32,398 nucleotides of DNA from an uncultured Clostridia bacterium (GTDB lineage: Bacteria > Bacillota > Clostridia > UBA1381): contig CANQQW010000015.1 in the NCBI GenBank assembly GCA_947626075.1, positions 1 through 32,398 of the forward strand, given 5' to 3'. Every line of letters starts with the position of its first letter. Position 1 is the stretch's first letter. Shown in pieces: positions 7,825 through 16,656 of the stretch. The notes beneath the pieces are model-generated. The model ran no database searches, had not been told where the DNA came from, and was given only the letters and a program-made list of their open reading frames with translations. Made by a program: the position numbers and the translations under genes.

Positions 7825-9759
7825 CTATTCAGTTTCCGCCCTATATACCTTTATCCAAAGTCTCGGCATATCGATATAATGTATACCGTCCTTGGATTCT
7901 TTTGTTTCCACATCGTGCGTTACGCACTTCATTTTTTTTATGCCGAATCTCGCCACGTCCACGCGCACGTGTTCCTCGCTCTTGCCCATGTTCGCCATTA
8001 CGAGGTAGCGCTCGCTCCCGTATGAGCGCACGAAGCCGTACACGTAACCGATTTTATACACACATTCAAACTCGCCTATCGAGAACGCCTTTGACATATT
8101 GCGCAGCGTTATCATGTTCTTGTAACGCGTCCGCACAAGTCCGTCGGGGTCAATCTCTTCTATGCCGTCCCACGGGAATGTCGCGCGGCAGAACGGATCG
8201 CCGTAACCCTGCATACCTATCTCGTCGCCGTAGAAAATGCACGGCACGCCCGGGAGCGTCATTTGAAGTCCCAGCGTCAGCGTCGCTCTCTCCTTTGCAA
8301 GCTCCAAAGCGTAACCGTCCAGCTTAAACTGCGATTGATAGTCCTTTGAAACGTCATGACGCGACGGAGCATCGCCCATAATTGTCATAATGCGCTCCAC
8401 ATCGTGGCTGGTTACCATATTAAGAAGCGAGTAGTAAGCGGGCGCGGGGTAATTTTCCTTTAGGCTCATAAGGCGCTCGTCAAGACCCGCGGCGTCTATT
8501 TTGCCCAATGCCGCATCTATAAGCGCGTTGCGCATCGGGTAATTCATTACGCTGTCAAGCTCGCGTCCCAAAAAGTACTCGCGGCGCTCGCTATACGCGC
8601 TCTTATTGGACGCATCCTCCCAAACTTCGCCGATAATTACCGCGTCCTCGTCAACGCTCTTTACGTTCTCGCGAAGCTCCTTTACGAAAAATCCCGGCAG
8701 TTCGTCCACAACGTCAAGTCGCCAGCCCGACGCGCCGTTTCGTATCCATTTCTTCACTATGGCGTCCTTGCCGGACAGAAGATATTTGCGATATTCCTCG
8801 CTGTTCTCCTCCACCTGCGGCAGCGTCGTCATTCCCCACCACGACTCGTACACGTTTGGCCAGTCCATGAAGCGGTACCACGTGTAATACGGCGAGTCCT
8901 GCGACTGGAACGCGCCCACGCTGTCATATGTGCCTTTTTTGTTGAAGTATTTGCTGTCCGAGCCGGTGTGGTTGAACACACCGTCAAGAATTACGCGTAT
9001 ACCGAGCTTTTTCGCCTCGGCGCACAGCTCCTTAAACGTCTCCTCGTCGCCAAACATCGGGTCTATCTCCTCATAGCTGCCGGTGTCGTACTTGTGATTA
9101 GAATACGCTTTAAATATGGGGTTCAGGTAAATAACAGATATTCCCAAATCTTTGAGATACGGAAGCTTTTTTATCACGCCCTTGAGGTTCCCGCCGAAGA
9201 AGTCGTTCGCAAGGTACTCGCCGCCGAATTGCTCCGCCTTGTAAAAAGGCTGTTCGTCCCAGCCGCGCTTTATTATGTCCGTTCTGTCGCCCAAAAACGA
9301 GCCGTCCTCGCTGCCGTTGCAAAATCTGTCCACAAAAATCTGATACACGATACCCGTCTTAAACCATTCGGGGGTTTTGTAATCCTTACTGTAAACGGTT
9401 ATCTGATACGAATGCGCGGGCGGATTGAAGCTAAGCTCGCCCATGCCGCCGAGATTGCGGGAGTTATTGCCGTAGTATACCATGCCTCTGTCCGTTTCAA
9501 GCTCAAAATAATACCATACAAGTCCGACGGTATCGGGCATTTTCACCGTTACGGCGTAGACGCAGTGGTCGCTTAAATCAAACATATACGACATATCCTT
9601 GCGTACTTCCTCGCCGCCGTCGCGCTTTATTACAAGGCGTACCGCCGACGGTATGCCCACACCCGAAACGGAAAGACGGAAGCGTACCTCCGTTCCGCAC
9701 GTCACCGCGCCGAACGGGCGGCGGTAAAAGTCTTCTCTTGAATTATGCTCTATATCCAT
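7825..9759 (-). CDS. GH13 alpha-glycosidase (neopullulanase/maltogenic amylase-like) with N-terminal Ig-like domain
   Basis: GH13 motifs DGVFNHTG, GWRLDVVDE, IIGEVWE, MVTSHDVERI. Start at 9759 with GGAGGA RBS. Confidence 0.92.
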   Translation of the reverse strand: MDIEHNSREDFYRRPFGAVTCGTEVRFRLSVSGVGIPSAVRLVIKRDGGEEVRKDMSYMFDLSDHCVYAVTVKMPDTVGLVWYYFELETDRGMVYYGNNSRNLGGMGELSFNPPAHSYQITVYSKDYKTPEWFKTGIVYQIFVDRFCNGSEDGSFLGDRTDIIKRGWDEQPFYKAEQFGGEYLANDFFGGNLKGVIKKLPYLKDLGISVIYLNPIFKAYSNHKYDTGSYEEIDPMFGDEETFKELCAEAKKLGIRVILDGVFNHTGSDSKYFNKKGTYDSVGAFQSQDSPYYTWYRFMDWPNVYESWWGMTTLPQVEENSEEYRKYLLSGKDAIVKKWIRNGASGWRLDVVDELPGFFVKELRENVKSVDEDAVIIGEVWEDASNKSAYSERREYFLGRELDSVMNYPMRNALIDAALGKIDAAGLDERLMSLKENYPAPAYYSLLNMVTSHDVERIMTIMGDAPSRHDVSKDYQSQFKLDGYALELAKERATLTLGLQMTLPGVPCIFYGDEIGMQGYGDPFCRATFPWDGIEEIDPDGLVRTRYKNMITLRNMSKAFSIGEFECVYKIGYVYGFVRSYGSERYLVMANMGKSEEHVRVDVARFGIKKMKCVTHDVETKESKDGIHYIDMPRLWIKVYRAETE

Positions 9760-9801
9760 AAAATCCTCCAAATGTAATCAGAAAACAGATATTACCAAAA
9801 C

Positions 9802-9831
9802 GTAGGGCGGGATGAAGGCATCCCGCCCTAC
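9802..9831. repeat. Perfect 13-bp-stem hairpin between glgP and the GH13 gene
   Basis: GTAGGGCGGGATG-AAGG-CATCCCGCCCTAC. Confidence 0.85.
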
Positions 9832-9849
9832 AAATAATATTTTTAACAA

Positions 9850-12321
9850 TTACTTTATCGGCTTTAAGTGCCAAATTTGCTCGTTGTACTCTTTAATGGT
9901 ACGGTCGCTGGAGAAGAAGCCCGACATAGCCGTGTTCATAATAGCCATTTCAAGCCACTTTTCTCTGTTCTTGTAGTCCTCGGAGATTATCTCCTGCGTC
10001 TTCATGTAATCCTCGAAGTCGCGCAGTACCATGTACGTGTCGGGGTAACCGTAGTCGCCGAACAGCAGCGTGTTGTAAAGGTCGCTGAATATCGTCGTGT
10101 TGCCGGGAATAATGCTGCCGTCTATTAGCATCTCGAGCGCGTGGCGAAGCGACGCGTTTGTAGAGTAAATGTGCTTTACCTCGTCGCTGCCGGGGTATTT
10201 AAGTCTCGCGGCAACCTCGTCGTCCTTAAGTCCGAAGATGTAGATGTTGTCCTTACCCACCTTTTCAGCCATTTCGACGTTCGCGCCGTCGAGCGTGCCT
10301 ATGGTAAGCGCGCCGTTAAGCATAAACTTCATGCAGCCCGTACCCGACGCTTCCTTGCCGGCGGTCGAAATCTGCTCCGAAACGTCCGCCGCGGTAACGA
10401 TTTTCTCAGCAATCGATACGCCGTAGTTTTCGATAAATACAACCTTTATCTTATCTTCAATGCGGCTGTCGTTATTTATAAGGTCCGCAATCGAGTTGAT
10501 TAGCTTTATGATATTTTTGGCTCTCACATAGCCCGGCGCGGCTTTCGCACCGAAGATATATGTCTTGGGATAGAAGTCCTTTAAATACTTGGGATCCTCG
10601 AGCAGCTTGTTGTACTCCGCGATTATGTGGAGCACGTTCATCATCTGGCGCTTGTACTCGTGCAGTCTCTTGCACTGTACGTCAAATATCGAGTCGGGGT
10701 TTACCTCAACTCCGTTATGCTCCTTGATGTACTCCGCGAGCGCGACCTTATTGTCCCTCTTAATCTTGTCAAATTTCTGTTGAAATTCCTTATCCTTGGC
10801 GTATTTCGCAAGTTCTTCAAGCTTATCCGCGTCTTTGAGCCAGCCCTTGCCTATCTTTGAGTCGATAAGCTTTGTAAGCTCGGGGTTACAGTTGGCTATC
10901 CATCTTCTGAACGTGATACCGTTCGTTATCGCGTGGAAGCGGTCCGGGTCAAGCACGTAATAGTCGTGGAAAATGTCGTCCTTAAGTATCTGGGTATGGA
11001 GCTGCGACACGCCGTTTACGGCAAAGCAGCTCGCGAGACAGAGGTTCGCCATGTTTACCTGACCGTTCGCGATAACAGCCATCCAGTCGAGCTTGCCTTG
11101 GTCGCCGCCGTATACCTCGCGCAGCTTTTCCATAAGACGGCGGTTAATCTCGGAGACTATTTCGTATATTCTCGGCATAAGCGAGCGGAACATATTTTCG
11201 TTCCACTTTTCAAGCGCCTCGCTCATTACCGTGTGGTTCGTGTACGCGAACACGTGCGTTACAATTTCCCACGCCTCGTCCCAGCCGAGACCCTTTTCGT
11301 CCATTAACAGACGCATCATCTCAGGGATAGCAAGCGTCGGGTGAGTATCGTTTATATGAATTACAACCTTGTCGGGAAGCTTTGCCCAGTCGTCGCCGTT
11401 TCTTTCCTCAAACTCCTTTAAAATCCACTGCATTGTGGCGGATACGAGGAAGTACTGCTGGCTTAAGCGAAGTCTCTTGCCCTCGTCGGTCGTATCGTCG
11501 GGGTAAAGAATACCTGAAATTCTTTGCGCTATTGCTTTCGCTTCCATAACGCGGTTAAAGGTATCCTTATTGTAGTTTACAAAGTCATAATCGTTCGGAA
11601 CGGTCGCACCCCAAAGTCTCAATTTGTTGACAATCTTTGAGTCGTAGCCTACCAGCGGAACGTCATACGGAACGGCGAGAACCGTTCTCGCGTTATGGTA
11701 CTTGATTTCAGCCTTGCCGTCGTTCCATACCGTCTCGACGTTTCCGCCGAATTGTACCTTTACAGCCTCCTCGGGACGCGCTATCTCCCACGCGTTGCCG
11801 TTTTCAAGCCATGAGTCGGGAAGCTCCGTCTGATAGCCCTCGACTATTTTCTGACGGAACAGACCGTGCTCATAACGAATCGAGCAGCCGTAAGCCGGCA
11901 GGTCGAGCGTTGTGAGCGAGTCGATAAAGCAAGCCGCAAGTCTGCCAAGTCCTCCGTTGCCGAGTCCTGCGTCGTTTTCCATTTCGGCAATCTCGTTAAA
12001 CGTGCAGCCGAGGTCGGCAAGCACGTTCTTGTATGTCTTTGTCTGCATCAGATTTAAAATGTTCGTGCTTAAAAGTCTGCCCATAAGGAACTCAAACGAA
12101 AGATAGTAAAGCTTCTTTGAGCCTTTTTCTCTCACTGTCTTATGCGACTTTGACCATTGCTCCATAATTTGGTCGCGGACGGTCAGCGCGCACGCGGTGT
12201 AAATCATGTGCGGAGTGGCGTCCTCCATGCCCTTACCGAAATGTCTTCTTACCTTACCGATGATTTCGTTCTTCAAAGCTTCCTCTGAAGCGGTGAGCTT
12301 TGATGTTTTAGCTTGTGCCAT
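9850..12321 (-). CDS. glgP: Glycogen/starch/alpha-glucan phosphorylase
   Basis: 823 aa, LSFEFLMGRLLSTN, NDAGLGNGGLGRLAACFIDSL, EASGTGCMKFMLNGALTIGTLDGANVEM (PLP-binding signature). Confidence 0.97.
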   Translation of the reverse strand: MAQAKTSKLTASEEALKNEIIGKVRRHFGKGMEDATPHMIYTACALTVRDQIMEQWSKSHKTVREKGSKKLYYLSFEFLMGRLLSTNILNLMQTKTYKNVLADLGCTFNEIAEMENDAGLGNGGLGRLAACFIDSLTTLDLPAYGCSIRYEHGLFRQKIVEGYQTELPDSWLENGNAWEIARPEEAVKVQFGGNVETVWNDGKAEIKYHNARTVLAVPYDVPLVGYDSKIVNKLRLWGATVPNDYDFVNYNKDTFNRVMEAKAIAQRISGILYPDDTTDEGKRLRLSQQYFLVSATMQWILKEFEERNGDDWAKLPDKVVIHINDTHPTLAIPEMMRLLMDEKGLGWDEAWEIVTHVFAYTNHTVMSEALEKWNENMFRSLMPRIYEIVSEINRRLMEKLREVYGGDQGKLDWMAVIANGQVNMANLCLASCFAVNGVSQLHTQILKDDIFHDYYVLDPDRFHAITNGITFRRWIANCNPELTKLIDSKIGKGWLKDADKLEELAKYAKDKEFQQKFDKIKRDNKVALAEYIKEHNGVEVNPDSIFDVQCKRLHEYKRQMMNVLHIIAEYNKLLEDPKYLKDFYPKTYIFGAKAAPGYVRAKNIIKLINSIADLINNDSRIEDKIKVVFIENYGVSIAEKIVTAADVSEQISTAGKEASGTGCMKFMLNGALTIGTLDGANVEMAEKVGKDNIYIFGLKDDEVAARLKYPGSDEVKHIYSTNASLRHALEMLIDGSIIPGNTTIFSDLYNTLLFGDYGYPDTYMVLRDFEDYMKTQEIISEDYKNREKWLEMAIMNTAMSGFFSSDRTIKEYNEQIWHLKPIK

Positions 12322-12354
12322 GTTTTCTACATCCCCTCTAATTTTCTTCTTGCT

Positions 12355-14127
12355 TTACGAAGTCTTGCCGCCGGACGCGGGTTTCTTCGCCGTTTTTGAG
12401 GCGGTGCTTTTAGCCGCGCTCTTTTTAGCCGTTCCCGACTTGGGAGCGGTTTTTTTCGTTGTTGTCTTTTTTGCGGCGCTTTTTTTCGGAGCGGTTTTTT
12501 CATCCTCGTCAAAAGGATTTTTTACCTCTACGACCTCCGGCTCCTTGGCGCTTTTTACCGCCGCCTGCGCGGATATTTCCGCGTCCGCCTTCAGATTTTC
12601 GTCAAACCGGCTCGTTTTGGCTTTCGGCGCCGCCTTTTTGCGCGCCGGTTTTTTTACCGGCTCATCCGTTTTTTTTTCGGGCAAATCGTATATTCCCGTA
12701 AGCTGTCGGTACATATCAATATACTTATCAGCCGAAACGTTCCATGAATAATCCACCGCCATACCGTTATCTATTATATTGTTCCATTCGTCTTTTCTGT
12801 TATAATAGATGTCCATAGCGTACCAAATAATCTTCATCATTTCGTCCGCGTTGTAGTTAGCGAATGAGAAGCCCGTACCCTCGCCGGTGTACTCGTTGTA
12901 CGGCTGTACCGTATCCTTAAGTCCGCCGGTTTCGCGCACAATTGGAACAGTGCCGTAACGAAGGCTTATGAGCTGCGACAGTCCGCACGGCTCAAATCTC
13001 GACGGCATAAGGAACGCGTCGCAAGCCGCGTAAATCTTGTGCGACATTTCGTTTGAGAAGTAAATCTGCGCCGAGAAACGGTCGGGATACTTCCATGCGT
13101 AATGTCTGAACAAGTTCTCGTACTTTTCGTCGCCCGTTCCGAGCACGACTACCTGCAAGCCGCCCGCGCAAAGCTCCTCCATCTTGTACGCAACAAGGTC
13201 GAAGCCCTTTTGGTCGGTAAGACGCGAAACAACTCCTATCATCATCTTGTTCTCGTCCACGGGCAGTCCCAGCTCCGCCTGGAGCTTTTTCTTATTCTCA
13301 ATCTTGTTCTTATGAACGGTTTTAGCGGTGTAATTCTTGTAAATCATCTTATCCTTGGCGGGATTCCAGTCGTCATAGGAAATACCGTTCACGATACCCA
13401 TGAGGTCGCCGCTGCGCGCGCGGAGAAGATTATGCAGTCCCTCGCCGTACTCCTCGCTTTGAATTTCACCCGCGTAGGTCGAGCTTACCGTAGTAATCTT
13501 ATTCGCGTAAACCATACCGCCCTTTAAAAGGTTCGCGTCGCGGTAAAATTCGAGTTTGTCGGGAGTGAAGTAGTAATCGCTTATTCCCATAGCGTCCTTT
13601 ATCTTCTTGAAGTCCCAGCGTCCCTGGAATTTGAGATTATGAATCGTCATAACCGTCTTTATCCCCTGGAAGAACGGATTGTCCTGGAACGTGTCAAGGA
13701 ACACGGGTATGGGACCCGTCTGCCAGTCGTTGCAGTTTATAACGTCGGGACGGAAATCAAGCGTCGGCAAAAGCGACAGCACCGCCTTCGAGAAGAATAT
13801 AAACTTCTCGCAGTCAAGGTGGATATAGTCGTAGGGCTTGTCGCCGTTAAAGTAAAACTTATTGTCCACAAAGTAGAAAATACAGCCGTTATGCTCAAGC
13901 TCAAACACGCCCGCGTACTGCTTTCTCCACGCCATATCTATATAGATATGGTCAATGTATTTCATTTTATCCTTGTATTCCTGAGGTATACAATTATAAA
14001 GCGGCAGGATTACTCTCGCGTCAACGCCCTTTTCGCGAAGCGTTGCGGGAAGCGATCCCGCCACGTCGCCGAGACCTCCCGTTTTGACAAAGGGAGCGGC
14101 TTCCGAGGTGGCAAATAAAACTTTCAT
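12355..14127 (-). CDS. glgA: Glycogen synthase (GT5) with ~110-aa Lys/Ala-rich C-terminal extension
   Basis: MKVLFATSEAAPFVKTGGLGDVAGSLP, SRFEPCGLSQLISLRYGTVPIVRETGGLKDTV. Tail ...KKSAAKKTTTKKTAPKSGTAKKSAAKSTASKTAKKPASGGKTS. Start at 14127 fits AGAAAGGA RBS. Confidence 0.95.
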   Translation of the reverse strand: MKVLFATSEAAPFVKTGGLGDVAGSLPATLREKGVDARVILPLYNCIPQEYKDKMKYIDHIYIDMAWRKQYAGVFELEHNGCIFYFVDNKFYFNGDKPYDYIHLDCEKFIFFSKAVLSLLPTLDFRPDVINCNDWQTGPIPVFLDTFQDNPFFQGIKTVMTIHNLKFQGRWDFKKIKDAMGISDYYFTPDKLEFYRDANLLKGGMVYANKITTVSSTYAGEIQSEEYGEGLHNLLRARSGDLMGIVNGISYDDWNPAKDKMIYKNYTAKTVHKNKIENKKKLQAELGLPVDENKMMIGVVSRLTDQKGFDLVAYKMEELCAGGLQVVVLGTGDEKYENLFRHYAWKYPDRFSAQIYFSNEMSHKIYAACDAFLMPSRFEPCGLSQLISLRYGTVPIVRETGGLKDTVQPYNEYTGEGTGFSFANYNADEMMKIIWYAMDIYYNRKDEWNNIIDNGMAVDYSWNVSADKYIDMYRQLTGIYDLPEKKTDEPVKKPARKKAAPKAKTSRFDENLKADAEISAQAAVKSAKEPEVVEVKNPFDEDEKTAPKKSAAKKTTTKKTAPKSGTAKKSAAKSTASKTAKKPASGGKTS

Positions 14128-14215
14128 AATTTTTCCTTTCTCCACATTCTAAATAATATTACACTAAACTTCTGCTTTTGTCAATGTCAAGAATAAAAAT
14201 ACGTTAAATTTAACA

Positions 14216-14241
14216 GGGCTGCCTGCAAAAAGAGGCAGTCC
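14216..14241. terminator. Hairpin downstream of glgD, possible weak terminator or processing site
   Basis: GGGCTGCCT/AGGCAGTCC 9-bp stem, no strong T-run. Confidence 0.45.
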
Positions 14242-14257
14242 TATTATGTATTTATTC

Positions 14258-15376
14258 TTAAATTACGGTACCCTTTGATATTGCCAGAGGATAGCTTTCC
14301 TGACCGATGAGCTTTCTGCCCTTGGTTATATAAACCTCCTTGTCGAATACGACATGGCTAAGCTCCACGTTCTCCTCTATAACGCTGTCCTGCATTATGA
14401 TTGAATTCTTTATTACAGCGCCTTTCTTTACCTTTACGCCGCGCGAAAGAACGCAGTTTATAACCGTTCCCTCAATCATGCAGCCGTCGGAAACAAAGCT
14501 GTTCTGAACAACCGCTTCCGCGCCGTACTTCGTCGGCGACTGATCCTTGGTTTTCGTGTAAATCGGGTTGGCTGGGTTAAACAATTCCTCTCTGATGCTC
14601 TTGTCAAGGAAGTTCATATTGTTTCTGTAATACGACTTTAACGAGTCAATCTTATCGGTGTAGCCCGTATGCTCGTAACCGTATATACGAAGTCCCTGCA
14701 TCTTCTTTACAAGCGCGTCCTTTACAAAATCTCTGTCGCCTCTCGCGCTGCACTCGTCAACAATGCTTTCGAGAAGCGCCTTTTCCATAATGTACACGTC
14801 CATGCTTGCCGTAGCCGTCTTTGGATAGTAAGGCTGCACCTCGATATCCGTAACGCGTTTCTTTTCGTCAAGCTCAATCATTGTAAATCTGGAAAGCTCT
14901 CTTTCCTCCACGCCTCTCATATCCTTATAGAGAATGGTAATATCCGCCTGACTGTTCACGTGCTGCTCGATAACATCGGTAAAATCAAGGTTATAAATAC
15001 TGTTTCCGAGCGAAAGAATAACGTAGGTCTGCGGACTTCTCTGGATAAAGTCGCTTATGCCGGCAAGCATATCTATGTTGCCCTTTATCGCGCCGTATGA
15101 CATCTTTTCAAGGCTCGGAGGAAGAATGTTAAGACCCCAGTTCTTTCTGTCCAAATCCCACGGCTTACCGGACTTGATATGGTCCATAAGCGACGAGTAG
15201 TTTGACTCGGTGGCTACGCCGATGTTCGTTATACCCGCGTTTGCCATATTTGAAAGCACGAAATCAATTATTCTGTAGCGTCCCGCGAACGGAAGCGCGC
15301 TGTTTGCTCTAATATCGGTAATAGGCGGTATTCTGTCGTTATTCGTCAGAATAATACCCATAGTATCTCTTCTCAT
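14258..15376 (-). CDS. glgD: Glucose-1-phosphate adenylyltransferase, GlgD subunit
   Basis: MGIILTNNDRIPPITDIRANSALPFAGRYRIIDFVLSNMANAGITNIGVATESNYSSLMDHIKSGKPWDLDRK. Adjacent to glgC, with diverged N-terminal nucleotide-binding loop. Confidence 0.94.
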   Translation of the reverse strand: MRRDTMGIILTNNDRIPPITDIRANSALPFAGRYRIIDFVLSNMANAGITNIGVATESNYSSLMDHIKSGKPWDLDRKNWGLNILPPSLEKMSYGAIKGNIDMLAGISDFIQRSPQTYVILSLGNSIYNLDFTDVIEQHVNSQADITILYKDMRGVEERELSRFTMIELDEKKRVTDIEVQPYYPKTATASMDVYIMEKALLESIVDECSARGDRDFVKDALVKKMQGLRIYGYEHTGYTDKIDSLKSYYRNNMNFLDKSIREELFNPANPIYTKTKDQSPTKYGAEAVVQNSFVSDGCMIEGTVINCVLSRGVKVKKGAVIKNSIIMQDSVIEENVELSHVVFDKEVYITKGRKLIGQESYPLAISKGTVI

Positions 15377-15393
15377 TGGCTCTGTCTCCTTTC

Positions 15394-16599
15394 TTATACT
15401 TCCACCATGCTGCCCGTGTAAATATCCTCGCCGGGAGCTACTGTCGCTCCGCCCTCGATAAGTACAAGGTCATTGGTACACAACTTTGACGCGTTCTTAT
15501 TGTCGCTCGAAGAATCAACGCCTACTTTCGCTCCGTCGCCGATAACGGCTTCGGTGCCTATAACGGCGTTATGAACAACCGCGTTTTTGCCTATCTTGGC
15601 GCCCGGCATGATTACCGAGTCCTTTACCTCGCTGCCTTCGCCAAGCTCCACGCCGCCGAAGATTACCGAATGGTCTACCTCGCCGTCAATGTGGCAGCCC
15701 TCGGTAACGGTTGACCTCGTGATTTTAGCGTTTGTGCCGACATAGTGAGGAGCAAGCGCCATGTTTCTTGAATATATGCTCCAATATCTGTCGTTCAAAT
15801 CGAACTTCGGAGGCTCGTCAAGCAAGTCCATGTTAGCCTCCCAAAGGCTCTGTATCGTTCCGACGTCCTTCCAGTAGCCTTCAAAGCGGTAGCTTATCAT
15901 CTTTTCACCGTTTGCAAGCATCTTCGGGATTATGTTTTTGCCGAAGTCGTTATCGGAATTGGGGTCATGCTCGTCGTCCGTAAGGTATCTCTTAAGCGCG
16001 TCGTAGCTGAATATATAAATACCCATAGACGCGAGATTGCTCTTCGGCTCCGCGGGCTTCTCCTCAAACTCTACGATTGTACCCTCGTCGTCCACGTTCA
16101 TGATACCGAATCTGCTCGCCTCCTCCCACGGAACGGGCATTACCGCGATCGTCGCCGCCGCGCCCGACTCCTTATGAGCCTTAAGCATTTCACCGTAGTG
16201 CATCTTATAAATATGGTCGCCCGAAAGAATAAGAACGTTATTCGGGTTAAAGCCCTCAAGAAAGCTGAGGTTCTGATAAATGGCGTTTGCCGTTCCCTTG
16301 TACCATTCGCCCGTCTTGGCGCTCTGGTACGGCGGAAGCACATAAACGCCTCCGTGGCTCCTGTCGAGGTCCCACGGATTACCGTTACCTATATAACGGT
16401 TAAGCTCCAGCGGCTGATACTGCGTGAGCACTCCCACAGTGTCTATGCCCGAATGTACGCAGTTCGACAGCGGAAAATCTATTATTCTGTATTTACCGCC
16501 GAACGGAACCGCCGGCTTTGCAACGTTCTTCGTCAGCGCGCCCAGGCGCGATCCCTGACCGCCCGCAAGTATCATTGCAACGCAATCTTTTGATACCAT
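15394..16599 (-). CDS. glgC: Glucose-1-phosphate adenylyltransferase, GlgC subunit
   Basis: [78 protein letters not shown]. Start at 16599 fits AGGAG spacing (ORF track start 16608). Confidence 0.97.
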   Translation of the reverse strand: MVSKDCVAMILAGGQGSRLGALTKNVAKPAVPFGGKYRIIDFPLSNCVHSGIDTVGVLTQYQPLELNRYIGNGNPWDLDRSHGGVYVLPPYQSAKTGEWYKGTANAIYQNLSFLEGFNPNNVLILSGDHIYKMHYGEMLKAHKESGAAATIAVMPVPWEEASRFGIMNVDDEGTIVEFEEKPAEPKSNLASMGIYIFSYDALKRYLTDDEHDPNSDNDFGKNIIPKMLANGEKMISYRFEGYWKDVGTIQSLWEANMDLLDEPPKFDLNDRYWSIYSRNMALAPHYVGTNAKITRSTVTEGCHIDGEVDHSVIFGGVELGEGSEVKDSVIMPGAKIGKNAVVHNAVIGTEAVIGDGAKVGVDSSSDNKNASKLCTNDLVLIEGGATVAPGEDIYTGSMVEV

Positions 16600-16656
16600 T
16601 AAAATCATCTCCTATATTATTTTTTTATTCTTACCGGTCTGCCGGTTTTTGGTCGT

